Shown one piece after another: positions 52,025 through 61,276 of a stretch of DNA of 64,000 nt; positions within the stretch are counted from its first letter, which is position 1; every line of letters starts with the position of its first letter. The notes beneath the pieces are model-generated. The model was not told where the DNA came from. It was given only the letters and a program-made list of their open reading frames with translations, and did not search any database. The stretch is from Isochrysis galbana (Eukaryota; Haptophyta; Isochrysidales; Isochrysidaceae): contig CM030935.1 in assembly GCA_018136815.1 (NCBI GenBank), positions 721,382 to 785,381 on the forward strand, read 5' to 3'. Both the position numbers and the translations under genes were made by a program.

Positions 52025-53734
52025 CTAGAAGAGCTTGCTGGCACCTGCTTCACTGCCACCCGAGAGCCATGTCCCCATGACGGTCTCCAGATCACCCACT
52101 CGCACAGACTTGAAGGTCGGTGGCGTCTGATCCCACGAGAAGCGCAGATTATGGTTGGCATTGGCAAAGTCGGCAAAGAGGCAGTCGGTACACGCTGAGA
52201 TTTGCGCGGCGCGAGCGTCAGAAGGCTTATTGGCCGAGTCAGACTTCGCGACGATTCCCCACACACCATTTCCCCACGGGGTGACAAGTTCGCCGCCTGG
52301 ACGGAACTCAAAACCATCCACGCCCCCCCACGTCCATCGCGTGCCCGAGACGCGGCTGGCCAAAGGAGACGCCGCCACCTCCGCCGCACTTGGTTTGTTG
52401 CGCCTCCAACCGATTGTTCCCATGGAATGAGAGTCAGGCCAATTTGCAATGCCCGCACTGGCCTCATTCCAGGCCTTGGTGAGCCAGAAAGCCGCTGCGT
52501 TGGCACCCTTCGGCGGCAGCTGCAAGTTGCGCGGGGGGTGGTCGTTGCCATAGTGCCGCTTGTCAAGGGACCACTCGCCAATCTGATTGATCCCTTGAGG
52601 CTTCCCTTCCATGGTGTACTCGATGCCATAGGTGTAATGAAAGATGTACGCAAGATTGGTGAACTCTTCGGGTACGTGAGGCGTCAGCGAACCATACTCG
52701 ACCTGAAAGCTCTTCACTACCTTATGCTTGATGCCAAGAGAGGCGGCCGCAATCGAATAGCCCCACATCTCCTGCACCCAACCTTGGATGACGGACTCAG
52801 CGTCGTCATTTGAGCGCAACCCCATCGAGAAGTCTAGCCATCGTGGCGTTATCTTGCGAAGCTGATCGACATGTATAAGAAGCGGCGAAGGACCGACTGG
52901 GTCGAGCTGTGATGCGTCACCCTCAGGCCAATACTTGCGGATGATCCGATTTTGTCCAACATGGGCGTGCATGTAACCGAAATCGTATGCAGCTGGCATG
53001 GTCTCGGTCGCCAAGTTGGGGATTGGCTGCATCAATACATGGTCAGTCTCCAGGACCAGCACGTAGTCAGAGGTGATGTGTGACATCAGCTCCTTGGACT
53101 CGAACAGCTGGCGGACCGATTCAGGCCGATTAAGCACTCCAAAGTGGAAGTGAGATGCAATGATTTCCTGGGACAGCTGCTTCGTGAACACTGTTGGGAT
53201 CTCGTTCTCGAGGCCGTCAGGCTTACCACCCTCGGTCGCACATAGGCGTGTGAAGCCCCCCATCTCACCGCAAGGCCCAGCGGCCGCCGCCTGCTTCTTC
53301 CAGTGAAAATACATAATGCGCGCCTGCCACTGCTGATATGGGCTAGACTGTGCCGTGAGGAGGGCGTGGAATGGTCTGCGATTGGGGCAGTTTTGGGGCT
53401 GGGCATGTACGCTGACCCGACCATTATCGACCAGCACGTCAGCCTGCTTGCCGGCAGGCGTTCCTAGGGCCGCGGCTGCGGTGGGGTAGTCAAGGGGATG
53501 GTGCGTGAGCTCGTCCAGCTTGGACGAGATGCTCTGCAGCTCCTTCTCAATCCTACGCTGCGAGCCATAGAGCCTGCCCATCTGCTCTATGAGAAGATCG
53601 GTCTGGTTGTGCGACCCGCCCATGCTCGCTGTCACATACATCATGCTCACGAGCAGCAGCGCGCCGACCGCCATGAGCAAGACCAGCAGCCCGCGCATTG
53701 CACCGCCCGCCGAGGGCCACCGCCCTGTCCACAC
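52025..53734 (-). CDS. Hydroxyproline O-arabinosyltransferase-like glycosyltransferase
   Basis: A single exon of 569 residues. A type II membrane anchor (MRGLLVLLMAVGALLLVSMM) follows a short cytosolic N-terminus; an internal ATG at that point is an alternative start. The lumenal domain matches plant HPAT (GT95) along its length: FHALLTAQSSPYQQWQARIM, FTRLCATEGG, DYVLVLETDHVLMQPIPNLA, the acid-D-H site, IIRKYWPEG, IDPIG-like LDPVGPSPLLIH, QGWVQEMWGYSIAA and FHYTYGIEY, IGEWSLDKRHYG, PPRNLQLPPKGAN. HPATs add arabinose to hydroxyproline in secreted glycoproteins in the cis-Golgi; the related SERGT (GT96) adds galactose to serine. Which activity applies here is open. A ~130-residue C-terminal extension (RVSGTRWTWGGVDGFEF onward) is not in plant HPATs and looks like a small added beta-rich domain. 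Confidence 0.88.
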   Translation of the reverse strand: MWTGRWPSAGGAMRGLLVLLMAVGALLLVSMMYVTASMGGSHNQTDLLIEQMGRLYGSQRRIEKELQSISSKLDELTHHPLDYPTAAAALGTPAGKQADVLVDNGRVSVHAQPQNCPNRRPFHALLTAQSSPYQQWQARIMYFHWKKQAAAAGPCGEMGGFTRLCATEGGKPDGLENEIPTVFTKQLSQEIIASHFHFGVLNRPESVRQLFESKELMSHITSDYVLVLETDHVLMQPIPNLATETMPAAYDFGYMHAHVGQNRIIRKYWPEGDASQLDPVGPSPLLIHVDQLRKITPRWLDFSMGLRSNDDAESVIQGWVQEMWGYSIAAASLGIKHKVVKSFQVEYGSLTPHVPEEFTNLAYIFHYTYGIEYTMEGKPQGINQIGEWSLDKRHYGNDHPPRNLQLPPKGANAAAFWLTKAWNEASAGIANWPDSHSMGTIGWRRNKPSAAEVAASPLASRVSGTRWTWGGVDGFEFRPGGELVTPWGNGVWGIVAKSDSANKPSDARAAQISACTDCLFADFANANHNLRFSWDQTPPTFKSVRVGDLETVMGTWLSGGSEAGASKLF

Positions 53735-54117
53735 ATTTCTTCTACTCTAGCTAGAGTAAAGGATTTTACTTTAGAGTGGTAGTTCGCAGAAGCTTGGTTG
53801 GACTCTCCCTTCCTCCTTCCTACTTCCTACTTCTTAAAGGCCCTTGACCATTTAGAAAAATAGCTCAGAAGATTCTGGGCGAACACTTACGGTCGGCACA
53901 GTATCTACTACTGTTCACACCGCTCTTCGTATCCCCTTCACTCCCCCTCGTTCCCATCCCCATCCCCCTTTCATTCCTTTGTCCTTTGTCTTCAGTCTCA
54001 GTCTTCAGTTTCTGCTTTCAGGGGTTCGGCCCAAGGCCTAGGGTCAAGGCCCAACAGGTCCACGACCTTATTGCTTATTACTCTACATGGAAAACACTGT
54101 TTAACCGTGTTTGTACG
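53735..54117. other. 5' flank of the glycosyltransferase gene
   Basis: Probable promoter side of the gene on the minus strand. AGAAGATTCTGGGCGAAC near 53872 relates to the repeat string at 28553. No gene. Confidence 0.4.
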
Positions 54118-54330
54118 GATGATTAATTAATTAAATTCTTAATAGTCTCACCGCACACGCGGCCGTGGACCCTCTGCTTTCTTTCTACTCACGCAGCAAA
54201 ACTTTCTACACCTACACCCCCACTCCCCCGGCCCTTTCCCCCCCGCCATCAGGCGACTCCCCCCGTGCACTACTAGGGGGGTAGGGGTGAAGGGCTTAGA
54301 TATGGTCCGGTAGCCCGCGCCCCCCCCGGT
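54118..54330 (-). mobile_element. Retroposon R8, LINE-like tail end
   Basis: ATTAATTAATTAAATTC, then TAATAGTCTCACCGCACACG and the CATCAGGCGACTCCCCCCG block, as in R3 and R4. The matching hairpin end could be that at 56196, but flanking target duplications do not agree. Left as a partial copy. Confidence 0.7.
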
Positions 54331-55019
54331 GGTCCATTCCCCCCTTCCTCCTGCGCCGTTCTGCTTCTCGACGAGAGGTCCCTTCCCCGGTCCCCGGGGA
54401 ACTCCCCCCCCCCCCCCCCCGGTGTTATTTCCCGGTGAGTCGCCCGACGTAGGTCGGTCCACCTCACTGGGTTTTCCCGCCTACAATGTTGATGCGCTGC
54501 GCGCTGCTCGAGCTGCACCGTCGCCTCCTTCGACATAACCATGGACTGCGCCAAAGCCTCGTCTGGCTCCGGACAGGTCCTCGTAGCGCAGCGCCTCGCA
54601 GGCACCGCTGCCGCTGCAATGCCCGCCTTGTTCCTCTTTTGTTGCGACTCGTTTGCCGCTGGCGGGGCGCCCATACGCGGCGCTTTGCCTAAGAGATGGA
54701 GCCGTTTCGCTGAGCCCGTACACCCCGCTGTCGTGGACATTGCGGCCGGCATTGGCGCTGGCGCAGCGGGAACGTAGAACGTAGCTAGCTAGCATGGCGG
54801 CGGTAGTAAGTCGGTTGTAGGTGGTTGTGTCGGCTTGGGCTTGCTGTAGTTAATTGAAGTCTTGCAGCTGGTGCTTTCTAGTGCCCAGATAGGCGAATGG
54901 ACGGTGTTTCCCACTTCTTGACATCGTCGATGCAATTGTGCACCTTGCGCCCGTTCCGAAATCATGAAATGTGGTTTATGTTTATGATCTCCGGCTGAGG
55001 CTCGTTTCATCCCCCTCCT
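54331..55019. other. Unassigned GC-rich stretch
   Basis: A poly-C tract at 54407-54420, then overlapping open frames on both strands (for example minus NESQQKRNKAGIAAAAVPAR) without recognisable domains. It may be captured sequence inside a chimeric retroposon that begins at 54118. Confidence 0.35.
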
Positions 55020-56196
55020 GTCGCCAGCCGCCCCTCTTCTCCGCCCGTTTGCTAACGCAAACGGGGCTCGTTTCTCGTTTCTCAGCACCACACTCCATCA
55101 GGGGGGGGGTGCAAATCCCCCCCTCTCCCTCGCTTCGCTCTCTTCCACCTCTCTCCCTGCCTGCGGCGCGTCGCCATGCGGCGCGCCACGGCCTACGGCC
55201 TGCTCTCGGAGGTCAGAGGTCCTTTGGGGGCACACAGAGGGCCAGCAAGGGCAGCTCAGGGGGCAGTGAAGGCTGGGGTTCAGCCCGTGGCCCCCCCTGC
55301 CTCTCCCACGCTTGCCTCGCTGGCCCTGGGTGCCGCCCAGAGGCCCCTCTCTGCCTGGCGACCAGGGATGGGCATTATGATTTGCGAGTAATCGTCCTCG
55401 TATACTTGTTCTTGTTCGTCCTCATGCTCACCTCCCCCATGGGGGTTTGTCTGTGTAGGGTTGTGGGGTGGGGGGAGCCGGGTCAGTCCCACGGGCGTCT
55501 GGCCGGGCCTTGTGCTCGAGGGTATTCCATGCTTCGGGTCCCTGCGGAACCCTTCCGCCTTGCATCCAGGCGAGGCGTCCGGCCTCTGTTGTGTTGTTGG
55601 TTTGGATTGGGTTTGTGGCTGTGAAGTTGGAAGTGCCCTTCTGGGTTGCTTGTGCGCCTCTCGTGTTTTGTCCGGCCTTCGCTTTCCACGCGTGGCTGGG
55701 GCTTGTTGGGTGTGTGGTGCTCCATACGGTCCACTTGGGGTATTCTCCTTTGCCTGGGTGCCTGACTGCTGGGGCGCTGGGGCTTGCAGGTGGTGCTGCA
55801 TGCCACCAGCAGTGGTTTGTTGGTGGTCTGTTTGACCGGCCGGGTCTGTGCCTCGTGCTGGCGCACTCGGTCAGTGCCGCGGCGTTGTAGGGGCCCAGCC
55901 CGGAGGCTTTCCCTATGGGAGACTGAGCTCTGGAGCTCTGGGTGTGCATGTGCTTGTCTGTGTTGGCTGAGTTGTGCTGGTGTTCTGTGCGGTTCTGCGT
56001 TGTGGGCTGTCCGAACGCATCTGGGGCCGTGTGTCGGGTCATGGCCCGCGGGTACCTGGGCTGGCATGGCTCCGGCTGGAGGTCGCTGCGGCAGCAGGGC
56101 GTCAGTCATGGCTTGGTCAGCCAGCGCGGCGGGGGGGGGGCGGAGAGAGAGGAGGGGAGCGGGGCGCGCTCCATGACCCTATCGTTATAACGATAG
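55020..56196. mobile_element. Retroposon subfamily B-like with distinct palindrome
   Basis: 55020-55380 repeats the 15540-15880 block (AACGCAAACGGGGCTCG, GTGCAAATCCCCCC, GGCGCGTCGCCATGCGGC). The right edge has GGAGCGGGGCGCGCTCC as a stem-loop, ATGACCC, then the perfect palindrome CTATCGTTATAACGATAG (56179-56196). The middle (55380-56110) is a GT-rich segment with open frames in several phases on both strands and no recognisable product. The left boundary is unclear. Confidence 0.55.
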
Positions 56197-56674
56197 TTGA
56201 GCGCGGACACAGATTTAGAAAGATGCAAACAAGCAGGCGCATATAGTAGATAGAGCGATGCCGAGCGGCCTTTTCAACAAGCGCAAGCGTACCCCAACGC
56301 ACCACCCTCGATTCATAATTGCCGATACATAGGTAACCCACGACGGTTCGGGATGGAGCGATGGAGCTTTAGCTGCCATGTAGTCAGATGATGCACATGT
56401 GCCATGTGTGGTGGAAAGGTACCAACACAGCCTCAATGCCTTGTCACAGCTAACGTTGATTTAAAGAGGTGGGGTTGTCATGTTTGATGTTTGAAGTAGA
56501 AGATTATTGACCGCTCAAGGCGCAGGTTGGTTATGGGCACTTGGTATTACACGACTCCCTCATCTACCGACAAGGTGTTGTCGACATTGATATCTATCAC
56601 TCCCTCGAGTCGGCCCCGGCCTGGCATCAATTACCTACTGGCAACGCTGAATCTATACACCCATGTATGCCAGC
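56197..56674. other. Intergenic region, 3' side of the SRPBCC gene
   Basis: Nothing recognised apart from ordinary A/T-richer sequence likely to include the 3' UTR of the gene at 56675. Confidence 0.4.
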
Positions 56675-57757
56675 TCAGTCTATTATTTCTCCAAAGTCCT
56701 CTTCATCAGCCGCCTCATCATCCACTGCTCGTCTGATTGGCATCGTCATCGTCTCCGCTTCTACCTGTGCCTTGGAGCTGCGCTGAAGTACCATAGATGT
56801 TGGCGCGCGCATTTCCTCCGTTGAACGCGAGCGCAGCGATCTTGGACTGCGCCCATTGACCCCTACCTCAGTTGTTGTAAGCTCCAATACCGTTCGCACC
56901 CTCGGCGCCCTCTCACGTTGTGCAGCGTCCTTGCCCAAAGAAACATATGAAGATGTCACCTTTTGGAGCTGTCGGAAGCACGAGCAGCAGCACGCGCATG
57001 GTACCCTCGCGTCACCGGCCAGATCGTCAAGCTCGAGCGCGGTGGCAAGCGGCGCACTGCCGGGCTCCTGATGGATCGGGGCTGTGGCAACCGTGGCAGC
57101 ATCATAGAAGTCGTGCATGGGCAACCAAACATCTTTTGGTGAGAGCGAACCGGGAGCTTGGCTCCTGGCCGGCGAGGACATCGTAACGCGTGGACTTGCC
57201 GGCACTGAAGCATCCGGTTGCTGCTCTATTAGCTGCTGGAGGAAGAGTACAGCACGATCCCCGAATGTTGACATGGCCCACTCCAATTTTTCTGCTGCTG
57301 CTCGCTCAAGCAGCCCATTCATCCCCGGAAAATAGTTGGCGTGCACCTCGGCACGCGAGTGGTAGGCACACACACTGTCACCGATGGGTTTGAACCACTG
57401 GCGCCCTGAAACCTTCAACTTTTCACCGAAAAAGGCCATATCGGACGTGAACTGGTAGCTGTACTCGTCCTCGTACACCTCAGCAATCCACACTTCGCGC
57501 ATGATTGGCTCAATCTGTTCCGTCTTGAGCACGCCGCGTAGGGCATTCGGGACTGGGTCAGTCTTGAATACCATTTTGAAGGTGCGCCGCATCTGGTGAC
57601 GCCCGCCGTCATCCACTGCCACGGTTTCCTCCACTAGATTGACCGCCTGCTTGTCAATGTTGGCCGAGAATGAAGTGAAGTTGAAGTTGCGGTGGAGCCG
57701 CCATGCCTCGGCGGCGGGAAGTGGCACCTTGAGGTCAAGATTGACCTTGCGTACCAT
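56675..57757 (-). CDS. SRPBCC-fold (DUF2505-like) protein
   Basis: From MVRKVNLDLKVPL the protein has 360 residues in one exon. In-frame ATGs further upstream would add a basic, low-complexity stretch read from a repeat-rich leader, so I take the internal start. Residues 1-190 show the pattern of a START/SRPBCC-type domain close to DUF2505: VNLDLKVPLPAAEAWRL, RRTFKMVFKTDPVPNALRGV, MREVWIAEVYEDEYSYQF, VSGRQWFKPIGDSVCAYHSR and a C-terminal helix LERAAAEKLEWAMSTFGDR. Such domains hold a hydrophobic ligand; ligand and role are unknown. The C-terminal half is Ser/Arg rich with a CACCCSCF cluster (possible lipidation or metal site) and a strongly acidic end. Confidence 0.7.
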   Translation of the reverse strand: MVRKVNLDLKVPLPAAEAWRLHRNFNFTSFSANIDKQAVNLVEETVAVDDGGRHQMRRTFKMVFKTDPVPNALRGVLKTEQIEPIMREVWIAEVYEDEYSYQFTSDMAFFGEKLKVSGRQWFKPIGDSVCAYHSRAEVHANYFPGMNGLLERAAAEKLEWAMSTFGDRAVLFLQQLIEQQPDASVPASPRVTMSSPARSQAPGSLSPKDVWLPMHDFYDAATVATAPIHQEPGSAPLATALELDDLAGDARVPCACCCSCFRQLQKVTSSYVSLGKDAAQRERAPRVRTVLELTTTEVGVNGRSPRSLRSRSTEEMRAPTSMVLQRSSKAQVEAETMTMPIRRAVDDEAADEEDFGEIID

Positions 57758-57962
57758 GCCAGCGCCCGCGCGCCCTCCCCTGCGCCTCCGCGCCCGACCC
57801 AGCGAGCTCGGCCTCGAGCAGGCCCGCGCGCAGCGTGCGCCGCCGCCGTGGGCGATGCCCGCCGACTTCCGGCTACCTTTTGTCTGACCCGCATTCAGAA
57901 TATTTCGCAGATACCCGCATTCAGAATACCTTTTGTCTGACCTTGAATGCAAAACCCGGCTA

Positions 57963-58044
57963 CCTTGTATTAAAAGTCGGGTTTTGCATTCAGAATATTG
58001 ATTTAACCCTAGTACGTCCGCAAAACCCGACTTTTAATACAAGG
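57963..58044. repeat. Perfect 25-bp inverted repeat (hairpin)
   Basis: The arms at 57963-57987 and 58020-58044 are exact inverses (CCTTGTATTAAAAGTCGGG then TTTTGC) with a 32-bp spacer. Just upstream (57880-57960) a unit with TTTTGTCTGACC and GCATTCAGAATA is repeated. The right flank goes straight into the GGTGTTTTGTGTCCGC motif known from E1. It could be the end of an unrecognised element. Confidence 0.85.
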
Positions 58045-58160
58045 CAGGAAGGGGCGTCTGTAGTGAAATGGTGTTTTGTGTCCGCTTAGCGTTTCCGTAC
58101 ATAACGTTAGCTGCAGGTGTTAGGCGTGTTCCGAAAAGTGGGGTGGGGTACCGTGGGGGA
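58045..58160. repeat. Fragment shared with E1/E2
   Basis: GGGGCGTCTG and GAAATGGTGTTTTGTGTC match 3107-3145 in E1. AAGTTGCTATGCGCACGC near 58157 matches the subterminal arrays at 6141 and 49450. A degenerate E-family remnant is the simplest reading. Confidence 0.6.
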
Positions 58161-58654
58161 AAAGTTGCTATGCGCACGCGCCTTCCAACTCAATGCTAGG
58201 GACGGGTCCAAGTTTCGCGCTCGACTCCCCCAAATTTTGTGCTTGATTTTGTGACTTATTTTGCTACCCCCCCCCAAATTTTGCGCTAGATTTTGTTTAA
58301 TCAACTACTATAACTAACGCTAGCTATAGCAAGCTATACCATAGAGTCATGTAACATATAACACACAAGCATCGCCATACCGTCATGTTGCATCGGCACG
58401 CCCTATAAGACCCGTAACAGGTTTGATTTGAGCAATCTGGATATCTGGTTGGAGTTCAGATTTGGTATCCAGATAGTATCCGGATACCTCTGGAGCTCAT
58501 TAGGAATATCCAGATAGATCACGGCGATGTCATGAATGGAGGTGAGTCCGTCATCTCCAATCTCGTGGTCACAAACGACTGGCTGGTTTTGGCAGAAGCG
58601 TGGCCATCATGCGCTACACTGTGGAAATCAAAGCCGTAGCTTGGATTGTAACGA

Positions 58655-58770
58655 GATGAACGAGATGTAACGAGATGGCCTGATGGCCCGACGACGAGAT
58701 GAACGAAATGGCCTTGATGGCCCGACGAGATGAACGAGATGGCCCTGGGGCCCGACGAGATGAACGAGAT
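58655..58770. repeat. Minisatellite, ACGAGATGAACGAGATGGCC type
   Basis: Three to four imperfect units of about 30-45 bp with ACGAGATGAACGA and GATGGCCCG. The reverse strand reads as SFISSGP-type repeats, which are not a gene. Confidence 0.8.
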
Positions 58771-58919
58771 TTTCGGGTAACGGAACTGGACGAGGAGTTT
58801 CCCCACTAAGCTTGGTCGTAATGCGGTGAAACCGATTTTCGGAGACAAGCGGGAAACCGGGGCGGAAGGAACTGGCAAGGAAGCCGGCAGGAAGGCAGAG
58901 GAAATGTCTTGGCAAGGCG

Positions 58920-59200
58920 ACGGAGGCAGGATTTTTAACAGTAGGCGGAGGCAGGATTTTTAACGGTAGGGTGGCAGGATTTTTTTAACAGTAGGAAGAG
59001 GCAGGATTTCTAACAGTAGGAAGGCAGGATTTTTAACGGTAGGAAGAAGAGCGTGGAATTTAACTGTAGAAGAAGAGCGGAGAGGAGAAGGAGCGGGGCT
59101 CGAACTGCAGAGCGCTCCGTCCGGACTCGAACTCGCGACCCAGAGCCAGAGCAAAAGGTTGGTGGAGGCGGTGGGTTGAACCACTATGCCACGCGAGCGT
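58920..59200 (-). mobile_element. tRNA-derived SINE with tandem tail
   Basis: On the minus strand a box-A-like TGGCATAGTGGTTCAA (about 59191-59176) is followed about 50 bp later by a box-B-like GAGTTCGAGTCC (about 59133-59122), the internal promoter of RNA polymerase III. No cloverleaf with paired T-arm can be formed, so this is not a functional tRNA gene. The 3' side is a tandem array of CCTACTGTTAAAAATCCTGCC-like units of about 21-27 bp (59060 to 58925), acting as the tail. Target duplication not identified. Confidence 0.6.
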
Positions 59201-59279
59201 TTACTGTTTACGTAGCCATAGGGCCGAGGGGAAGGGCTGAGAACCGCCCTATATACTCTGGGTTTTTTTCTCTTCTTTT

Positions 59280-59693
59280 TCACTTTTCTTCTTCTTTCTT
59301 CCTCTGTTTCTTTTTACTGTTTACTGTTTTTTTCTTTACTGTTATTTCTTTTTGCCTCTGAGACATCGCGAATGCGACATACACGGCACAGGCACCATCT
59401 GCGATTATGCCTCGGGGGGGATCCTCGAGCGGCTGCACTTGTGCAAGACGATGCCGAAGGATGCCGTCGAGCTTGCTGCGAACCCTCTTTTGGGTGATGG
59501 TCATAGCCCGAACGATGCCAGTCCTGGTGCACCACCTCTTGTGCTTGCCGAGCTTCGTCTTGGCGAACCGCGCAGCCGAGTAGGGGTGCTCCTTCCAGCA
59601 CTCCCACTCCTCTCCATCAGACTCCACAGGGACTCCCTTCAGCCACTTCACGACACATTCCACCTCAGTGCCCTCCTTTGCCGCCTCGACCAC
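59280..59693 (-). CDS. Hypothetical 137-residue open frame
   Basis: Not recognised. It contains EWECWKEHPYSAARFAKTKL and GKHKRWCTRTGIVRAMTITQ, which look protein-like, and then a Lys-rich end reading from a T-rich tract (KKKTVNSKKKQRKKEEEK) that is probably not coding. A neighbouring frame upstream has HILCAMCDWKDPEV, so the true gene may be longer and spliced or frameshifted. It could be part of a degenerate mobile element next to the SINE. Confidence 0.3.
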   Translation of the reverse strand: MVEAAKEGTEVECVVKWLKGVPVESDGEEWECWKEHPYSAARFAKTKLGKHKRWCTRTGIVRAMTITQKRVRSKLDGILRHRLAQVQPLEDPPRGIIADGACAVYVAFAMSQRQKEITVKKKTVNSKKKQRKKEEEK

Positions 59694-60889
59694 CGCCTCC
59701 TACACCTCTGGGTCCTTCCAGTCGCACATCGCGCACAGAATGTGCGCGGTGGACGCCTTCTCCCCTCGTCCATGCGCCGCGGGCGATCATGTAAATCAGC
59801 TCACGGTGCGGTCCTGGGGAGGACTCTTCGGACTCGGAGCCTCCCCACTCTTGCTGGGAGTGGGTGTCCTCCGGGGGACCACCCTCTCCCCGCCCACAGA
59901 GTGCCGTGCGGGGGGGGGGGCTGAGGGGAGAGCAGGTGGCTAGCGCGGTCGCCATTCTCGCCGCTCTCGCGGCAGGTATTTTACTCTTTAGAACCACCTT
60001 AAGTGAGTTGATGAAGACCGAAGTAAGATAGCGCCACGATATAATCCAACGGCCAACACCTGAGGGGGAATCAGGGTCACACATGGTGGCGGTTCCTTGC
60101 ACCGGCGATACCTGAACGCGCGACTTAGCCTAAAAACGCGAGGAGCACGCAAGGAGGTAAGCCAGGTGAGGGGCAAGCAGGCGACAAGGGAGGCGACAAA
60201 GGAGGCGAGGGCAAAGAGGGCGAATGGGCGAATTTAGGACCCTGCGACGGTGACTAGTGGCTAGCCTGCAAGGAGGGAACATAGGAACGCAAACAACTTC
60301 TAAAAAACAAAAAGGTCGATCGCGGATGCGACAGGGGCCCGGCCCCCCGGCCCATTATAACTTTATAACACCTCGGCGTATAAATATGGGGGAGCGGGGG
60401 AGTGGGGAGGGCAACATAGAGGGAGGGCAGTGTGAATACAACTTTATTCACTTGAATTCAAAATCTGTCCCGTTGAATACAAGTAATTCAGAATTTTCTT
60501 CGCCTGCGGCGTGTGTCTGCCTCGTGTTCGTCCAATCTCGGGAGGGGCCCTCATACAATCTCACAGAGTCACACGATCGACAGATGTGTACACATGGAGA
60601 GACTCGAGAGACATGCAACCCTCCTCTTTCTATACTCCTAGAGGGATTTTGATGGTGCCAAGGGGGTCTCAACGGGGGGGGGGGGGCTCAACAGGGGTTT
60701 CTTCACTGTTACTACGGTGACTCTGTTCACTTCAATGGCCCCGCGTTGACTCGCTGGTCGAGTCGCCTCTTTCGGACCCCTCAGAACCCCTCGTACGAGT
60801 CTGTGTCTCTCTCTTCCAATCTCGATCTCCTTTCGTCGGACGGACGGACGGGACACACAACACAGCATCAGGAGGCTCTCTCTCACACA
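59694..60889. other. Intergenic, with another hairpin end
   Basis: At 60335-60369 GGGGCCCGGCCCC is followed by CCGGCCC and the palindrome TTATAACTTTATAA, the same layout as the retroposon ends at 11488, 10587, 35186 and 56164. The next bases, ACACCTCGGCGTATAA, match the right border of E2 (50090-50105). No gene supported. Confidence 0.45.
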
Positions 60890-60891
60890 GC

Positions 60892-60930
<39 letters not shown>

Positions 60931-60998
60931 TCTCTCTCTCTCTTTGACCACACTTGGACGGACTCATGAGGAGAGAGAGAGAACGTTAGAGAGCCCAC

Positions 60999-61031
<33 letters not shown>
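60890..61031. repeat. CT array and downstream GA array
   Basis: A (CT)n tract at about 60895-60942 and a (GA)n tract at about 61005-61030 are complementary and could pair. They lie about 250 bp upstream of the transporter start, followed by C-rich tracts at 61098-61170. Possibly part of its promoter or 5' leader. Confidence 0.75.
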
Positions 61032-61032
<1 letters not shown>

Positions 61033-61276
61033 AATGGCGGACAGAATGACAGAATGTGTTGGGAGGGCCAGCCGCCCAAGCGCCCTCTTCCCCGCGTCCC
61101 CCCCCCCCGCCCCCCCCCCCCCGCCTCTCTCCTGGCCGCGCGGCCTCCCCCCCCCCCCCCCCCCCCCCACCACCTTCCCTCCCTCTCCCCCTCGCGCGCC
61201 CTTGCCGTCCCCTCGCCAGCACCGCCCCGGGCCCCCACCCCCCGCCTCCCCCCTGGCGCGCGCAAGGCGCTCTCTC

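Noticed and set aside
55428-56109. Two or three overlapping open frames of about 200 residues
   Set aside because: Open in several phases on both strands within GT-rich repeat DNA, with no domain or start context.
59090-59200. Functional tRNA gene on the minus strand
   Set aside because: Boxes A and B are present but acceptor and T-arm pairing fail, and a tandem-repeat tail follows; better read as a tRNA-derived SINE.
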